From Paracentrotus lividus (Eukaryota; Echinodermata; Echinoidea; Camarodonta; Echinidae): a stretch of DNA of 64,000 nucleotides. Position 1 is the stretch's first letter, and each line of letters opens with the position of its first letter. The position numbers and the translations under genes were made by a program. Below, piece after piece: positions 1 through 12,795 of the stretch. The stretch covers positions 46,757,294-46,821,293 of the forward strand of contig CALNVZ010003426.1 in NCBI GenBank assembly GCA_940671915.1. Direction: 5' to 3'. Under the pieces are notes generated by a model. It was not told the origin of the DNA. It worked only from the letters and a program-made list of their open reading frames with translations, and made no database searches.

Positions 1-2210
1 ATAAGGGTCAGAATGGCTTGGACTGCATTACATTCATCTGCTCAGAACGGGTCCAATCTTGAATGTCCACTCAAATATCTAAATTAGTCAAGGGGCTGAA
101 GGTGAATAAGGCACAGAATGTCGGTTGGACTGCATTGCTGTATCTGCCTCAGAAAGGTCATCTTGATGTCACAAATATCTAATTATTCAGGGCTGAGTGA
201 ATAAGGGCAAGATAATGGTTGGACTGCATTACATGTATCTGCTCAAGAAGGTCATCTTGATGTCCACCAAAATATCTAATTAGTCAAGGGGCGGGTAATA
301 AGAGCAAAGATGATGGTTGGACTGCCATATCTGAATCTGCTCAGAAAGGTATCTTGATGCACCAAAATATCTAATTAGTCAAGGGGCTGATGTGAATAAG
401 GGCAAAGATGATGGTGGACTGCATTGCATGTATCTTTCTCTACAAGGTCATCTTGATGTCACAACTATCTAATCAGTCAAGGGGCTGAGGTGAATAAGGG
501 CACAGATAATGGTTGGACTGCAATTAGCATCATCGGCCTCAGAACGGTCATCTTGTGTCACCAAATATCTAATTAGTAAGGGAGCTGCAGGTGAATAAGG
601 GCAAAGATGATGTTGGAACTGCATTGCATGTATCTGAATCTAGCAAGGTTCCATCTTGATGTCACCAATATCTAATTAGTCAGGGGCTGAGGTGAATAAG
701 GGCACAGATGTCGGTTGGACTGCATTGCATGTATCTCTCAGGAAAGGTCACTTGATGTCACCAATATCTAATTAATCAAGGGCTGATGTGAAATAAGGGC
801 AAAGATAATGGTTGGACGCATTAACATGTATCTGCTCAAGAAGGTCATCTTGATGTCCACCCGAAATATCTAATTAGTCCGAAAAAAGGGGCTGATGTGA
901 CAAAAGAGGCAAAGATGATGGTTTGACTGCTTACATGATCTGCTCAGAAAGGTCATCCTGATTGTCAACCAAATATCTAATTAGTCAGGGGCATGATGTG
1001 AATACAGGGCAAAGATATGGTTGGACTGCATTACATGTATCTGCTCAGAAGGTCATCTTGACTGTCACAAAATATCTAATTAGTCAATGGGCCTGAGTCG
1101 AATAAGAGCAAGAAATGATGGTTGGACGGCATTACATGAATCTGCTCAGAATGGTCATCTTGATGTCACCAAATATCTAATATCAGGGGCTGAGTGAATA
1201 AGGGCAAAGAAATGTGGACTGCATTAACATTCATCTGCTCCAAGAGGTCATCTTGAATGTCACCATATCTAATAAGTCAAGGGGCTAAGGAATAAGGCAA
1301 AGATAATGCGTCGACTGCATTACATCACTCGTTTCAGAATGATCATCCCTTGAAATTTGTCCAAACCCAAAAATATCAATAGATCAAGGCTGACGTGATA
1401 AGCGAGGGCAAAGATGATCGGTTGACTGCATAACATTCACTGCTCAAACAAGGGCCATCTCTGATGCACAAATAATCTAATAAGTCAAGGGGCTAAGGTG
1501 ATTAAGGGCAAAGATAATGGTTCGACTGCATTGCAGTATTCTGCTCAACACAGGTCATCTTGATTGCACAAAATTATCTAATTAGGTCCAAGGGGGCTGA
1601 GGTGACATAAGGGCAAAGATATGGCTTGGGACTGCAATTGCATGGTATCCTTGCCTACAAGGTCATCTTGATGGTCACAATATCTAATTAGTCAAGGGGC
1701 TGAGGTGAAATAAGGGCCAAGATAATGGTTCGAACTGCAATTGCATGTATCTGCCTCTTACAAGGTTCTTGATGTCACCAAATATCATAATTAGTCAAGG
1801 GGCTGGGTGAATAAGGCAAAGATAATGGTGACTGCCATTGGCATGTATCTGCTCTCAAGGTCATCCTTGATGCACCAAAAATATCTAATTAGTCCAGGGC
1901 TGAGGTGAATAAGGGCCAAGATAATGGTTTGGACTGCATTACATTCAATCTGCCAGATGATCATCTAGATGTCACCAAAATATCTAATTAGTCAAGGGGC
2001 TGAGGTGAATAAGGCAAAAGATGATGGTGACCTGCATTACATTCATCTGCTCAGGAAGGTTCATCTTGATGTTACCAAATATCTAATCATCCAAGGGGCT
2101 GAGGTGAATAACGGGCAAAGATAATGTTGGGACTGCATTACATTCAGCTGCTCAGCAATGGTCATCTTGAATGTCACCATATATAATCATCCAGGGAGCA
2201 AATTTTGGAA
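1..2210 (+). CDS. Ankyrin-repeat gene, internal tandem array (frame broken by indels)
   Basis: About 22 tandem 99-bp units, each coding for one 33-residue ankyrin repeat. The unit reads roughly GWTALHSSAQNGHLDVTKYL followed by ISQGAEVNKGKD, matching the ankyrin consensus G-TALH-AA--GH--V--L---GA. Ankyrin repeats are protein-binding scaffolds; no enzyme activity is implied. No single frame stays open for more than a repeat or so, because one-base insertions and deletions occur every 10-20 bases, mostly in homopolymers. Since the codon pattern is otherwise near perfect, I think these are read errors rather than decay. The array is open at the left window edge and continues into more divergent repeats on the right. 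Positions 1-1,467 match 14,770-16,226 unit by unit. Confidence 0.85.
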
Positions 2211-3830
2211 AAACTACTCCGCAGAGATGGTCAACCGTTTATACATTGCTGCAGCGCTGAAGGTCGCGTTAAATGTCACAGTTTTTGCCAGTAAAAGGAG
2301 CGCGGTGCTTGAACGAAGAACGTTTTCATTGGACAGAGTTACATTATGCTGCTGAGAGAGGTGGATACTTGACGTTTACCAAAACTCGTCAGCCAAGGAG
2401 CAGAGATCAATGGGACTGGTCGTTTGGCTTGGACAGCCTTACAATAATATTCTGGCCCTGCCATTCAACAGGTCACCTGATATCAAAGTATTTGCTAAGT
2501 CATGGACCGAATAAATAGAGGAATGACTTCGGAAGGTCTGAGGCCTTACATAATCGCTGCTAAATAATGGGCATATCGGGTGTCGTAGAACATCTGATCA
2601 GTCAAGGGGTCGCATGTGAATAAGGGAAATAACGAGGAACACCGCCCTACTTTATCGACAAGTGCAGGCCACTTTAGATATCGTAAAATATCTGATAGTC
2701 AATGGAGGTTGAGATAATAGGTGTGATATAAAGGAATTACTAGTCATACCATAGTGCTCTGTGGGGAGGGAAAATGACATCAATTAAACATCTGCTTAGT
2801 GAAGGTGCTGAATGAACAAGCAGAAGTGGTGATCGAATTATTGCCGTACAATTCGATGGACAATACGGTCCATTATAACGGTTTTTATTCGTCGTCGAGT
2901 CTGATGCCTCTGGCAGACTCGTAGATAATTGCACTGTATCCAAAGGTACTAAGGGGAATAACACCAGATTGTGCAAAGACCATGCAATCCAATATGCCGA
3001 TGAGGAGAGGAAGCTCAGGGGGATGATGCTATGTATAACCTAATATACTCGACTGAGCTTTGACATTGAACAACCTCATTCATGTAGACAACGGAACAGA
3101 CTGTTGGTCATACATCACACAGCTGCTACTGATGCTGTCAATCTAAGCGTTGCTCCGGTATATAGTTGGCCAAGAGCTAAATTGAAACGAGAGCGATGAT
3201 ATCGGTGGACGCCCTTCATCTGGCTGCCAAAGAGGTCACCAACATTGAGAATATCTCCGGATCGAAGACTGAGGTGAAAGGAGATGCTGATGAATCACTG
3301 CTTCTGCATGTTGCCTGCATTCCGTGGTCATTGTAAGATGACTGTTTTTTGCTGAGCCGAGGAGCTGATCTGCTATAGAAGCCAGCGACAAGGTCACAGC
3401 GCTACACGTTTGGAGCACAGAATGGTCATCTTGCTGTACCAATATTTGCTTTATCATCGGAGCGACGTCAATACCGACCGACGGATGGAGGACTACTTTG
3501 CACATTGCTGCTCAACGGCCACTCCTTGAATCCTCGCACAAGTGTCTACTTGCACCGTCGCCGATGTGAACAAGGTCAGCCAACAAGGGCTCGACTGTTA
3601 CATTGTCTGTCATTAATGGACATCGCTGATGTTACAAGATCGGCTGTAGAATCACGAGCTAAAGTTATAACCTACAAGCAGACGTTTAACTTCTTGAATC
3701 CGCAGCACATCAAGCCGACCAAGCCAAACGTACGTGCGAAAATTGATTCACCAGGACCGAAGAGCAGATTTCTTGCCAGTCTCTCAACCGAACGACCTTC
3801 GGATGTTAAAGATATGAAGCGTTAACACTA
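2211..3830 (+). CDS. Divergent C-terminal ankyrin repeats, frame broken
   Basis: The near-identical array gives way to diverged ankyrin-like segments on the same strand. Examples are WTELHYAAERGGYLT near 2,330, GHLISKYLLSHG near 2,475, VVEHLISQGV near 2,590, and a GHLAV-like piece near 3,430 followed by a leucine-histidine-isoleucine-alanine stretch near 3,500. The last open stretch runs from 3,505 to a TAA at 3,825, but its residues are not recognisably ankyrin. Frame changes remain frequent. It could be the terminal coding part of the gene at 1-2,210, or an older decayed copy. Family assignment rests on the GH--V--L---G spacing only. Confidence 0.5.
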
Positions 3831-4639
3831 CACGAGAAGGATTACGCAATCATTCCACTGTCTCATTATGAAATCAACAACAAAACAAAAATAGCATCGT
3901 AATATAACGATACGTTACACACTGATTTGAAAATTTACATGCTAGCAGTGCAACAGTTTTGAACCAGCACAGTATATAAACATAAAATAAAATACTCGGT
4001 CACTGATTACACGTGGACGAAGCGATCTTATTTCTATTTGGCCATTTAACGTTCCATCTTAAAAAGAAATGAAACCCAAACTCAAGTATATTTTAACAGT
4101 ATTTTGACTATAAGTTAACGTTTTATTGATCTAGTTTTTTTTTTTTTGTCTTCTATACTATTATTATTATATCAAATATCGTTTCATACTAGTAGATTAT
4201 CATCTAATATCATTATGATACCCTCATCTTATTGCAGTGCGTTCATAAATGGGTCGATTTAATTATTTTTGTTTTCTTTATTTAATAAGTGTAAACTCGA
4301 TTCGTCTATTGTGAATTCCATACAAGCTGAAATGAAACATTTCTGATAAAAGAGGCAATTTTAATGCAACTATATTTGTTAACAAAGGATAGTTTTTGGT
4401 TTTGATATGTCCTGTACAAGAAAGCAACAGCGGCAAGTCAATCTATAACTCACCGTTTATTATCAACTTCATTTTCAACCCTGTCTAAGTTGCATGTGAG
4501 TTGTTAGGGTTTTAATGTTTCCTATACCCCAAATCTTAGCCTCCCGTCAATGTATATTCGGCGCTGATCAGCAATCGTCTCTAAAATAGTTCCCTCCCCC
4601 CTAATTGACTGCGGAAAAAAAGCGATTCATTCCAAAGAC
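3831..4639. other. No gene recognised (AT-rich)
   Basis: AT-rich sequence with a short poly-T run near 4,137. I see no splice-flanked coding segment and no known repeat. Confidence 0.4.
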
Positions 4640-5030
4640 AATAAGGCCGATAGCATGGATGAGCTACCTTTAATATTCTCGTCTTTGTTTAAAATGGAAA
4701 CGGACAAAAATGCAACTGACATAGTTGCGTGCAAGTAGGTGACCAATATACCAACCTCTAAAAATCTTATGCGAGGGACCGCTAATACTTGCCGACTTAC
4801 TGAAGTGCAGAAAGCATTGAACAAGTGATTTGGTTGTTACAAATAAGCCGATAGCATTCTTTGTCAGAACTGATGCTGGATCACTGCAGTTATATTGTTT
4901 GGAGATTAGAAATAGACAAATGCAAACTGAAAATAGTTGCACAGCGAGGGACTCGATTATTCTTTGCTGATTAACTGAAGGGCGGAAAAAGCATATACTG
5001 GGTTTGAACAAGTGAATGTTGTCACAAGGC
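4640..5030. repeat. Two-copy tandem repeat, unit ~195 bp
   Basis: Positions 4,640-4,830 and 4,840-5,030 align over their length. Both hold AATAAG(G)CCGATAGCAT near the start, GCGAGGGAC in the middle, ACTGAAG-GC-GAAA-GCAT, and GAACAAGTGA at the end. Divergence is considerable. It probably sits in an intron of the ankyrin gene; reading frames across it are chance. Confidence 0.6.
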
Positions 5031-5087
5031 TATTCCTTTTGAATTGAGCTGTGTTCACATTGTATTTCAATACAGGAACAACAATCT

Positions 5088-5260
5088 GCAGTCACAGCAA
5101 GTTCATTTACCTAAGCAGCATGGACTAGTTCAGTCATCGGAGCTGGAGCAGACCTGAATATTCAGTCCACGATGGAAAGAACATACCTTCATCAAGCTAC
5201 GGCATAGTTTCAAATCGACGGCAAGAGTCCGATATCGAAATACGGTGCATCCTTGGATAT
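5088..5260 (+). CDS. Ankyrin-like fragment
   Basis: One frame reads IGAGADLNIQSTMERTYLHQ, with the GA-LN and LHQAT spacing of an ankyrin repeat junction. It soon meets a stop, and a second piece (HIIDSGASIYLNL, near 5,330) follows in another frame. It lies between the repeat arrays and the death-fold-like exon on the same strand, so it may be an exon of the same gene. Exon limits are not clear. Confidence 0.3.
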
Positions 5261-5783
5261 GATATCAACTTAGGATTAGTTTATAAGGAGTACATGTTCG
5301 ATAGAACGTCGACACACAATAAGTGAACATATAATCGACAGCGGGGCGTCAATTTATCTAAACTTAAGTTCATTTCAAAAGGAGACGAATTTTAAATAAG
5401 GCACAAAAGTAATTGTGTTTTAATTATTACTGCATATGAAACTTCGATCTATTATGGAGATTCTAAAGAAACATTATTATAGACTCAACAGACCGTTTTT
5501 AACTTTGTAAAAAAATGAAATGAGTCGGGGTTAAATACAATAAAATTAATTTCTTGCATTTTTTCTTTAATAATAATAAATATAATAATAATAATTAAAC
5601 AATTACAATTACCCCTTTTTGACATCTTATGTTTCTAATACTTTTCATTAATATAAATTGAAATGTCAATTGTTACATTTGTGCATGTTTTTCTCTGCAT
5701 GTGGGGAGGGGGGTGGGAAATGTCCAGTGAAATGGAGTTCTTTGAAGCTGGCTCAGTCTTCATCATCTTCTTATACGCTGTAG

Positions 5784-6002
5784 CGATATCACTAGGTATC
5801 TCCTATGCAGAGCGAGATGCCATCTGATTCAAGAGGCATCATAAACACCAGATGCATTTCTTGAAATCTTTTAGAAAATGGAACATCAAACAACTTCCAG
5901 ACATATAACAAGAAAGGTGTTAGCAAGCCAAACTTCAAGAGATTGGATCTAGGTGGCCTTTCAGGCAATTACGCAATGGAAGTTTCATTCCACACTGAAC
6001 AG
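5784..6002 (+). CDS. Possible death-fold exon of the ankyrin gene
   Basis: Preceded by a pyrimidine-rich tract ending TAG and followed by CAG|GTAAAA, so it has the shape of an internal exon. The frame codes for AISLGISYAERDAI, then FLKSFRKWN, which resembles helices of a death domain (L-I----I-------A---L--W). It then needs a one-base frame change to continue as KKGVSKPNFKRLDLGGL. One in-frame stop lies after RDAI. Ankyrin plus death-domain proteins are a known large sea-urchin family, so the position downstream of the array makes sense. The stop and frameshift could be read error or true decay. A profile search with the death-domain model would decide. Confidence 0.4.
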
Positions 6003-6141
6003 GTAAAATGATTTCTTTGCTAACCTGAAAACATGAAATAGAAATTAGGCGCATAGAGCTTTTCAATCTGATTCAGATATTCCACTTTTTCATATATAAT
6101 TTATAATTGGAGAAGTCACACCCTTGAGAGGCTTATTTTTA

Positions 6142-6146
6142 CCACT

Positions 6147-6180
<34 letters not shown>
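6142..6180. repeat. Poly-T tract
   Basis: A nearly pure run of T close to 6,148-6,180; read in reverse it may be the poly-A tail of an old retroposon on the - strand. Confidence 0.7.
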
Positions 6181-6186
<6 letters not shown>

Positions 6187-6439
6187 AAAAATTTTATGAT
6201 TCTGGATGTGACAGCCCATGCCAGTATTGGACTTTATGCGCAATTTAACTTTTTTCTTATGCAGATATTTTGGCAATTAACTTAAAGGAGGCTCTCGACC
6301 GAAATAATTTGCTTTTTCAAAAAAAGCAGAAAAATTAGAAAAACAAAATAAAAAGTTTGGAAGTTGAAGAAAAATTTTTTAAGAAAATCAGAACTAATAA
6401 TAAGAAAGTTTGAATATTATATGATCAAAAAACATTGAT

Positions 6440-8850
6440 CGCTATAACCAAATTGCAACACCTGTGATGTCATAGGGGCACAACCTGCCAATGATTTCTA
6501 TATTGTTTTAATGATAAATTTTCACCTTATTTGTTAAGAATTGTTTTCCTCATAGCTTTGCCAAGAATAATAGTGATGCAATATGTTATTGCATCTATCA
6601 TTTTCATAAAATGCGAATTGTAATGACATTTCAAACAAAAGTTGATATTTCAATGAAATTCAACACATATCAATTCTAGTTGTAAACTAGGATAGAGGGC
6701 GCTACAATTCTACTCAAAGCGAGCGCGCCCATTGGCTTTTTGTTGTTTGGACAGTTTTTCAACTTTATTTTCCTTTATTGTGGCGAAGCACTACTTTTTT
6801 CAAAGAAATGACAACTTGAATAAGACGCAAGAGTCTGAATTTTCGAAAAATAGAATAACTTATGCAAGGGGAAAAAAGTCCCTTCACTTGTTGTCAATTC
6901 GAAAGCTAGACAGATCACATTCCTGTACAGTATCGGTATACTTTTGCCTGCTCAAAATAGGCAATGCGCTGCAAAGTTTTGATCCTCGATGCCGCATTAT
7001 ACTATTAAAGCTTATTGATCCAGCAGGGCAATTAAAAGTTTGAAATCTCCAGCATTCGGAGATGGTACATTCATTTTATTGATTAAAAAAAGTCTTGTCA
7101 CTTTGAACATAAATCATAAGACTGAGGTTCTTTCCTCGACTAAGTCAATATTTACGCTTTCACATGCATATCGCATAGAACATGTGAACGGCGTCTCACA
7201 GACTTGTGACAAGTCACAATTTATGTCATTGTTTGAGCATCATGAATTGCATATTCTGATTACACTTCAGCAAAATAATGTTATAAAGCTTCGCTCAATG
7301 TGTATTTCTCCATCTGGTCTGAGAATCTATTAACAACAACATGATAAAAGTTCATCATTCTTTCATCTCCAATGAGTAGATTGCTCAACCGAACGGACCC
7401 AATACATTTCCACTGCAGGGAAGTCTTTACGCGAGTTTTTGTACTAATTTAGTAATTGCAGCAGCTTGTATAGATTCTGCGCTTCTCAGCCGTTTTTCCC
7501 AACGTCACTTTGTTGCGTCTGGCCTCTTAGATCATGGACCGCGCCTTGTTAAATTACGATTTAATACCGCATGTTGGTATATGTTTAATTTACATTTTAC
7601 ATAAGTACATTGTATGTTCATGAATATCTTTTTCTGTACTGAAAACCATCTAAGAAATACAAAACAGATTAGATAGTACTTAAATCTGTGTTTTGTATTC
7701 TAGATGGGGTGCTTGGTTTAACAATATACAACTGTCCATCATAAAGTGGGAAATTTTTTGCGCTAATAGCGACATGATTTTGCTCTGACTTTAATTCCTT
7801 GAATATGTCGTCCTTGCTTTTACTTTTGGCACCCGGCTATAACTTGGATATTCCCTACCCTTCACGTGGACATTTTCCAAAAAAGTTTGTCACCCCCGTG
7901 ATGGCCATTTTTGTCATTTTTTCTCATTTTGGGGGCCCCTTTTTGTTTTCCCGGCCGATCAAGCCTCCCCTCAGTCCTAACCCTGAAACAGACCGAGGTG
8001 TACTGTTTTTATTGTCTTTTAAGCTTAAATCTTTATTTCTGGGGACAGGCTAGGTCTCTTGTCTAGGGGAGGGTTGAAGTAAAAAACGAGATTGGTAAAA
8101 TTCGAATATTTTATTCCATCTTTATGCTGAAAACAAACAGAAATGAAAAACCACCTTTTAACACTTAAAATAATAAAATTTTTCCCCTTAAATTTGTATA
8201 GCCCTTGATGACAAGGCTGGAAAATAGTCATAACTGATAATATTTTATTTTGATTTATGTCTGGTTGAGATTTTACAATACAATTAGGAAAGATAGAAAT
8301 TTCCATGTGTAAACATGAATGAATGGATGTTGAACCCAATTAAATAAATTTTGACCCTCCCCTAGAACAAAAGAGTCGAGCCTGTAACCATAAATCTAGA
8401 TTAATTTAAAAAAAACAATTACAATCTCCACCCTCAGACGTGTTTCCTTTGGGTAGGACTGAGGGGACCTTGGTGGGTCGCGGAACAAAAAAGGCCCAAA
8501 ATAAGAAAAATGACGAAAATGCCATCTTCTGGGGGTGACAACTTTTTGAGAAAAATCCCGGGAAGGGTTGGAAGGAATGTCCAAGATATACCCAGGATTC
8601 CCAGAAAGTGAAAGCGGAGAAAACACATTCAAAAATTAATAACGAGGCAACATAATGTTCGCTTGAGCCAGAAAAAAAATATCCACTTATGACGAACAGT
8701 GTATATATAGCATAGCCATCATAATCTTGGCCAAAAATATGAGGAAAAGTTCTAATAAATAAAGTGAAAATTTATCATAAAACAATATGAAATGCATGCC
8801 AAAGTTATGTCCTATGACATTACAGCTTTGGTGAACAGTGTTGCCAAATT
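6440..8850. mobile_element. Fold-back (long inverted repeat) element with an insertion in its left arm
   Basis: Positions 6,445-6,575 are the inverted counterpart of 8,705-8,850 (shared TGATAAATTTTCAC-TTATTT), and 7,722-8,080 of 8,345-8,700 (shared TGTCACCCCC, CCCCTCAGTCCTA, CTAGGGGAGGGT). Taken together these are two arms of one hairpin of ~500 bp each, with the left arm split by ~1.14 kb of unrelated DNA (about 6,580-7,722). No transposase is visible, so it would be non-autonomous. Open frames in the arms are chance products. Confidence 0.65.
6580..7722. mobile_element. Insertion splitting the fold-back arm
   Basis: This stretch is absent from the opposite arm. CAATAT occurs at both junctions (about 6,579 and 7,719) and could be a target-site duplication. 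It contains two overlapping small open frames on the + strand (6,732-7,043 and 7,040-7,333) that match no family I know, and a hairpin at 7,646-7,706 (CCATCTA-GAATACAAAACAG and its complement). Nature unknown. Confidence 0.4.
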
Positions 8851-8879
8851 TGGTAGGCCCTATACGCGATTAATTAAAA

Positions 8880-10270
8880 AAAAAAAAATTTTGTGCATCC
8901 CAAAGATATTATAATTTCTTATATAGTCCATTTTCTTCAAACTTTTTTATCTGTTTTTCTAATTTCTGCGTTATTAAAGCATTTGATCCAGACCTTCCCT
9001 TTACAGATAGCCTGTTCTTTTAATCCATACTGTTTATTTCATCTAGTGCTTTTCCATGCAATATCTGCAGATAACATATCATTTGGGCATATGAGCCGCT
9101 TGTGGCGAATTTGGACTGAGACATCTGATAACGCAATCACTGCATTTACTTTTGATCAATGTTGACGCACTATAAATGATGATGAAAGGCGATTTTGGTC
9201 CCGTTGTTTTGTTCTCCGTAATCTAAAGAACCAGTTGAGAAAAATTAGACAACATTCACGTACTCTACCTCCGTGTCACACTGAAATTTTAATAAAATTA
9301 CTATTAGCATTTCCGAATTCCACAATTGAATAAAAAAATCTTCTATTTACTGTTAACGAAACGGATCTCCATGGAACAGGAGCGAGCTATTACAAAATAA
9401 TTTATTGTAATAATACCTTTGAATGCTTTGTGCTTAAATATGCACATTTGGTATTCCCATGATGCCAATAGGCCAACGAGGCGCTCAAAGGTTAAACTAA
9501 AGAATAAGAGGGGAGAGGCACCCAACTTGTTTTCGAAATCATATGCAGAATTTTAAGAGATATGAACTGTTAAATGTATAATTTGGTTCGCGTGAGGGGA
9601 GTGTAAAAGCTGGATTTTTAATTTACCTGCAATGTACAATTCGTAGACATATATCTATGTTTCATTCTCTTTTTATTTTGGTCTGTCTTTTAGAAAATGC
9701 ACTTGGTTACTATTATTCCCCTTTATTACGTAATATTTATTAAAAATTAAGTCCATAATCCTATAACATCTACATCACATTATAATTAAAAAAAACCTTG
9801 CCATGACTTTTGATGATAATAATAATAAATCACAATTGTAATTTAATAATTCAAATCTCGCTCATGTCTCGCACAGAAATATATCTTCTTATTGTGTTAA
9901 CCTACTGAGAATTTGGATGATTCAGATACTCCATGCAATCAATCAAGTAATAACTTTTTTTCATATGTGAATATTGTATATATAGTAGGCACTGTCTAAG
10001 TTAAAGTTACTAATTATGTTTCTGTTCTTGTTATCGGATATTCATTGTTTCCCCTTTCCCAAAGTTTCCCTAGATTAATTCACAGTAGTTACACTTTCAA
10101 GATCTCTAGTTAAACAAACTGAATTTATTTAAAGAATATCAAATATACATGTACTTACCATGATATTCCATTTAAGTTCCGTTCCGTAATGTTTCAATAA
10201 GTAGCCTAATATGAGTGAATTATACTCGTAACATCCTTCTCATCTTTAACTAATTAAGTAGATCAAATTC
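8880..10270. other. No gene recognised
   Basis: AT-rich DNA without a convincing exon, RNA gene or repeat. The open frames here (8,893-9,165 and 9,343-9,525) lack codon bias and family motifs. Confidence 0.4.
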
Positions 10271-10274
10271 TCTA

Positions 10275-10545
10275 CCATAAGCCTTTTAAAATTGTATTAT
10301 TGTATGTAACATTATGTATACAGTACTGAATTTTTTCATGTAAAACTGTTGTAAATGAATCTCAATCGCCTTTGCTGCGACGATTTCATTGAATAAACCA
10401 TATCTTATCTATCTTATCTAAGCTTTATATATAGATTTTAACAGCAACAGAGCACTGTTATTGTAAATAGTTTTAATAACAATTTTTCTGATAAATAACG
10501 AATGAGCCTTTCGTGATTCGTGTATTCTACATGCATTCAAGGTAT
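10275..10545. repeat. Direct repeat copy A (clean)
   Basis: A ~270-bp segment, including CATATCTTATCTATCTTATC and GCAACAGAGCACTGTTATTG, that recurs at 11,098-11,375. The TTATC-rich part looks like the 3' tail of a non-LTR retroposon. Confidence 0.75.
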
Positions 10546-11097
10546 GCAATTAGTTACTGTTGAGTAGTTAATAAATGCTCCAAACTTTATGTCCGACACA
10601 AAGGTGAACGGTAAATAACCGAGTATAAATTAAGAACAAAACCGTTCAGTGTAATATTGATTTTTTAGTGGAAATCATAATTATGTATCACGCTGCAGTT
10701 TGAATTAGAATGCATCATGTTCATAGTCTATCATAAAACCGTGCATTTACACCATATTCATTTATTATCGACATGTAAGTCTTTCAAAATATATTATTGT
10801 TATAGTTGTGTAAATATATTATTGTTATTAAAGAATCTCGAATTTCAAGCCTGATACAAAAAATGTATAATGATGTTATTATGTTCAATTTTAAAAAGTC
10901 CCAATACATAAGATAAGAGAACGATGAACTTGAATTCAAGGTTAAATCGATACCTTGGAATTTTCATAATATAACTCAAAGAGTTATACATTATGTTGTG
11001 TTCTCATATATTTCATGAGGTCCCCGACTATTTTTACTTTCCATGTACAGTATATAAACGCAGATATTAATGTAGGATGTTGTAAATATTTCTACCA

Positions 11098-11375
11098 ATA
11101 AAGCCTTTTAAATTGTATTATTGTTATTGCAACATTTTATGTATACCGTATTGGAATTTTTTTCAATGTAAAAACTGTTTGTAAAATGAATCTCATTTCG
11201 GCTTTTTTGGCTGCGAAGATTTTATTGATAAACCATATCTTATCTTATCTTATCCAAGCTTATATAGATTTACAGCAACAGAACATGTTTATTGTATGAA
11301 TAGTTGAATACAATTTTTTTCTGATAAATAACGAAGAGCTTCGTGATTCGTGTATTTCCTACATGCATTCAAGTA
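11098..11375. repeat. Direct repeat copy B (indel-rich)
   Basis: Same order of sequence as 10,275-10,545, but with extra bases in nearly every homopolymer (TTTTTTTC, AAAAACTG, GGCTTTTTTGG). That is the signature of a noisy long read, so copy B may be gap-filling sequence overlapping the true flank rather than a second genomic copy. Confidence 0.7.
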
Positions 11376-11892
11376 TGACATAAACACACACAAAAAGAAA
11401 GTTCCCCCTATTTAATAATCATAATTTTTTATAGGAGGAGTTTAAAAAGCTATTATATGCATGTAGGGAATTTAATTAGCAACCGTGGAGTGAATTTTTA
11501 GGAAAAAATCATGTGTCAGGTTTAGTGAGGCAATAGGTTGATGCAAAAATGTCAATTTTTGAAAGTGGCAGAGCTAAATCAACAACTTGATTCAATGATA
11601 TCGGAGCATCAGAATGTACGCAAAACGTGCTCCAAACATACAAAGGACATTTGTGTAAAATTTCCGTTTGAGTGGCATGCAGCAAAAGCCAAATCTGCAT
11701 TTTTACTTCTTTGACGTGGTAAAATTGATCAAAAATATAATGGGATTCATATCTACGAAGAGTGTTTTTAACTTTTGCGAAAAATTTCAATCAATTCACG
11801 GTTGAATGAACACCAGAAAATACCATGTGAAAGAACACTAAAGAAGTAATTCTTTCCATTTTGCAAACTAAAAATCATGTGAATATCTGTTT

Positions 11893-11989
11893 TTGTATTA
11901 TTTTTATGACCGTGCACGTGTGTACATGATCCTATTGCATTTATTAAAACTTTCATCTTCAAGTGGAGCACAGTGGCACTGGAAAAGCC

Positions 11990-12033
<44 letters not shown>

Positions 12034-12795
12034 GAGAACAAAAATTTAATTGCTACTTGCTTAACGCATAATACAATCGTTGAAAGTATCATTTGATTTC
12101 AATTTTCGCAAAAATCCGCGATTTTGAATGCTTCAGTGACACAAGCTATGAGAAAAAACATGAAAAAGGAAGAAAGTTTACGGCCCTGGTACGGCCTAAT
12201 GGTACGTCCGATTCACAATTTGACCAAAATTCTGTTAGTTAAGATTCTTAAAGATTTGTCCAAGTTTTCAAGATTAAACTCACGTATACGACGAAAAAAA
12301 TTAACAATGAAATGGGCAAATATTGACTTTTGTCACTATTGATTTCGCTCCCCATTGACTTTACGTATAGAGTTTGAACAAAAAGGAACAAACTTCAAAT
12401 ATTGCCATTTTCATTGTCCAGATTTTTTGTTCGTATACTGTGAAGTTAATCCTGAAACTTGGCACAAATTTTTAGGAAGTCATAAACTAACAGGACTTTG
12501 TCAAATTGAGAATCGGACGTGCCATTAGGCCGTGCCAGGGCCGTAAACTTCTTCCTTTTTTCATGTTTTTCTCATATCTTGTGTTCACTGAAGCATGAAA
12601 AATCGATTTTTGGCGAAAAAAATGAAATAAATGAATACTTTCAAAACGAATGTTATGGTTTAAGCAAAGTAGCAATTTAATTTTGTCTCTAATAAAAAAC
12701 ACTTATTCGCGTGCCACGTGCTTACTGAAAGCATGAAAGTTTAATAAATGAATATGATCATGTACACACGTGCACGGTCATAAAAATAATTCACC
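11893..12795. mobile_element. Fold-back element, ~450-bp arms
   Basis: The left arm starts TATTTTTATGACCGTGCACG at ~11,895 and the right arm ends with its complement at ~12,790. The symmetry (GGAAGAA-GTTTACGGCCCTG, GTCCGATTC, CAATGAAAATGG-CAATATT) continues to a centre near 12,344, with about 80% arm identity by eye. A ~40-base poly-T (11,991-12,030) interrupts the left arm. No transposase frame. It is either a fold-back MITE or two copies of one repeat in opposite orientation. Its right end abuts the ankyrin reading frame in mid-repeat. Confidence 0.7.

Noticed and set aside
1-2210. CRISPR-like or satellite array without coding meaning
   Set aside because: The 99-bp period and GH-DV--YLI--GA pattern are ankyrin repeats, and sea-urchin DNA has no CRISPR.
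3505-3825. 106-codon frame as a separate gene
   Set aside because: It overlaps the decaying ankyrin region and shows no start context or domain; more likely a broken 3' part of that gene.
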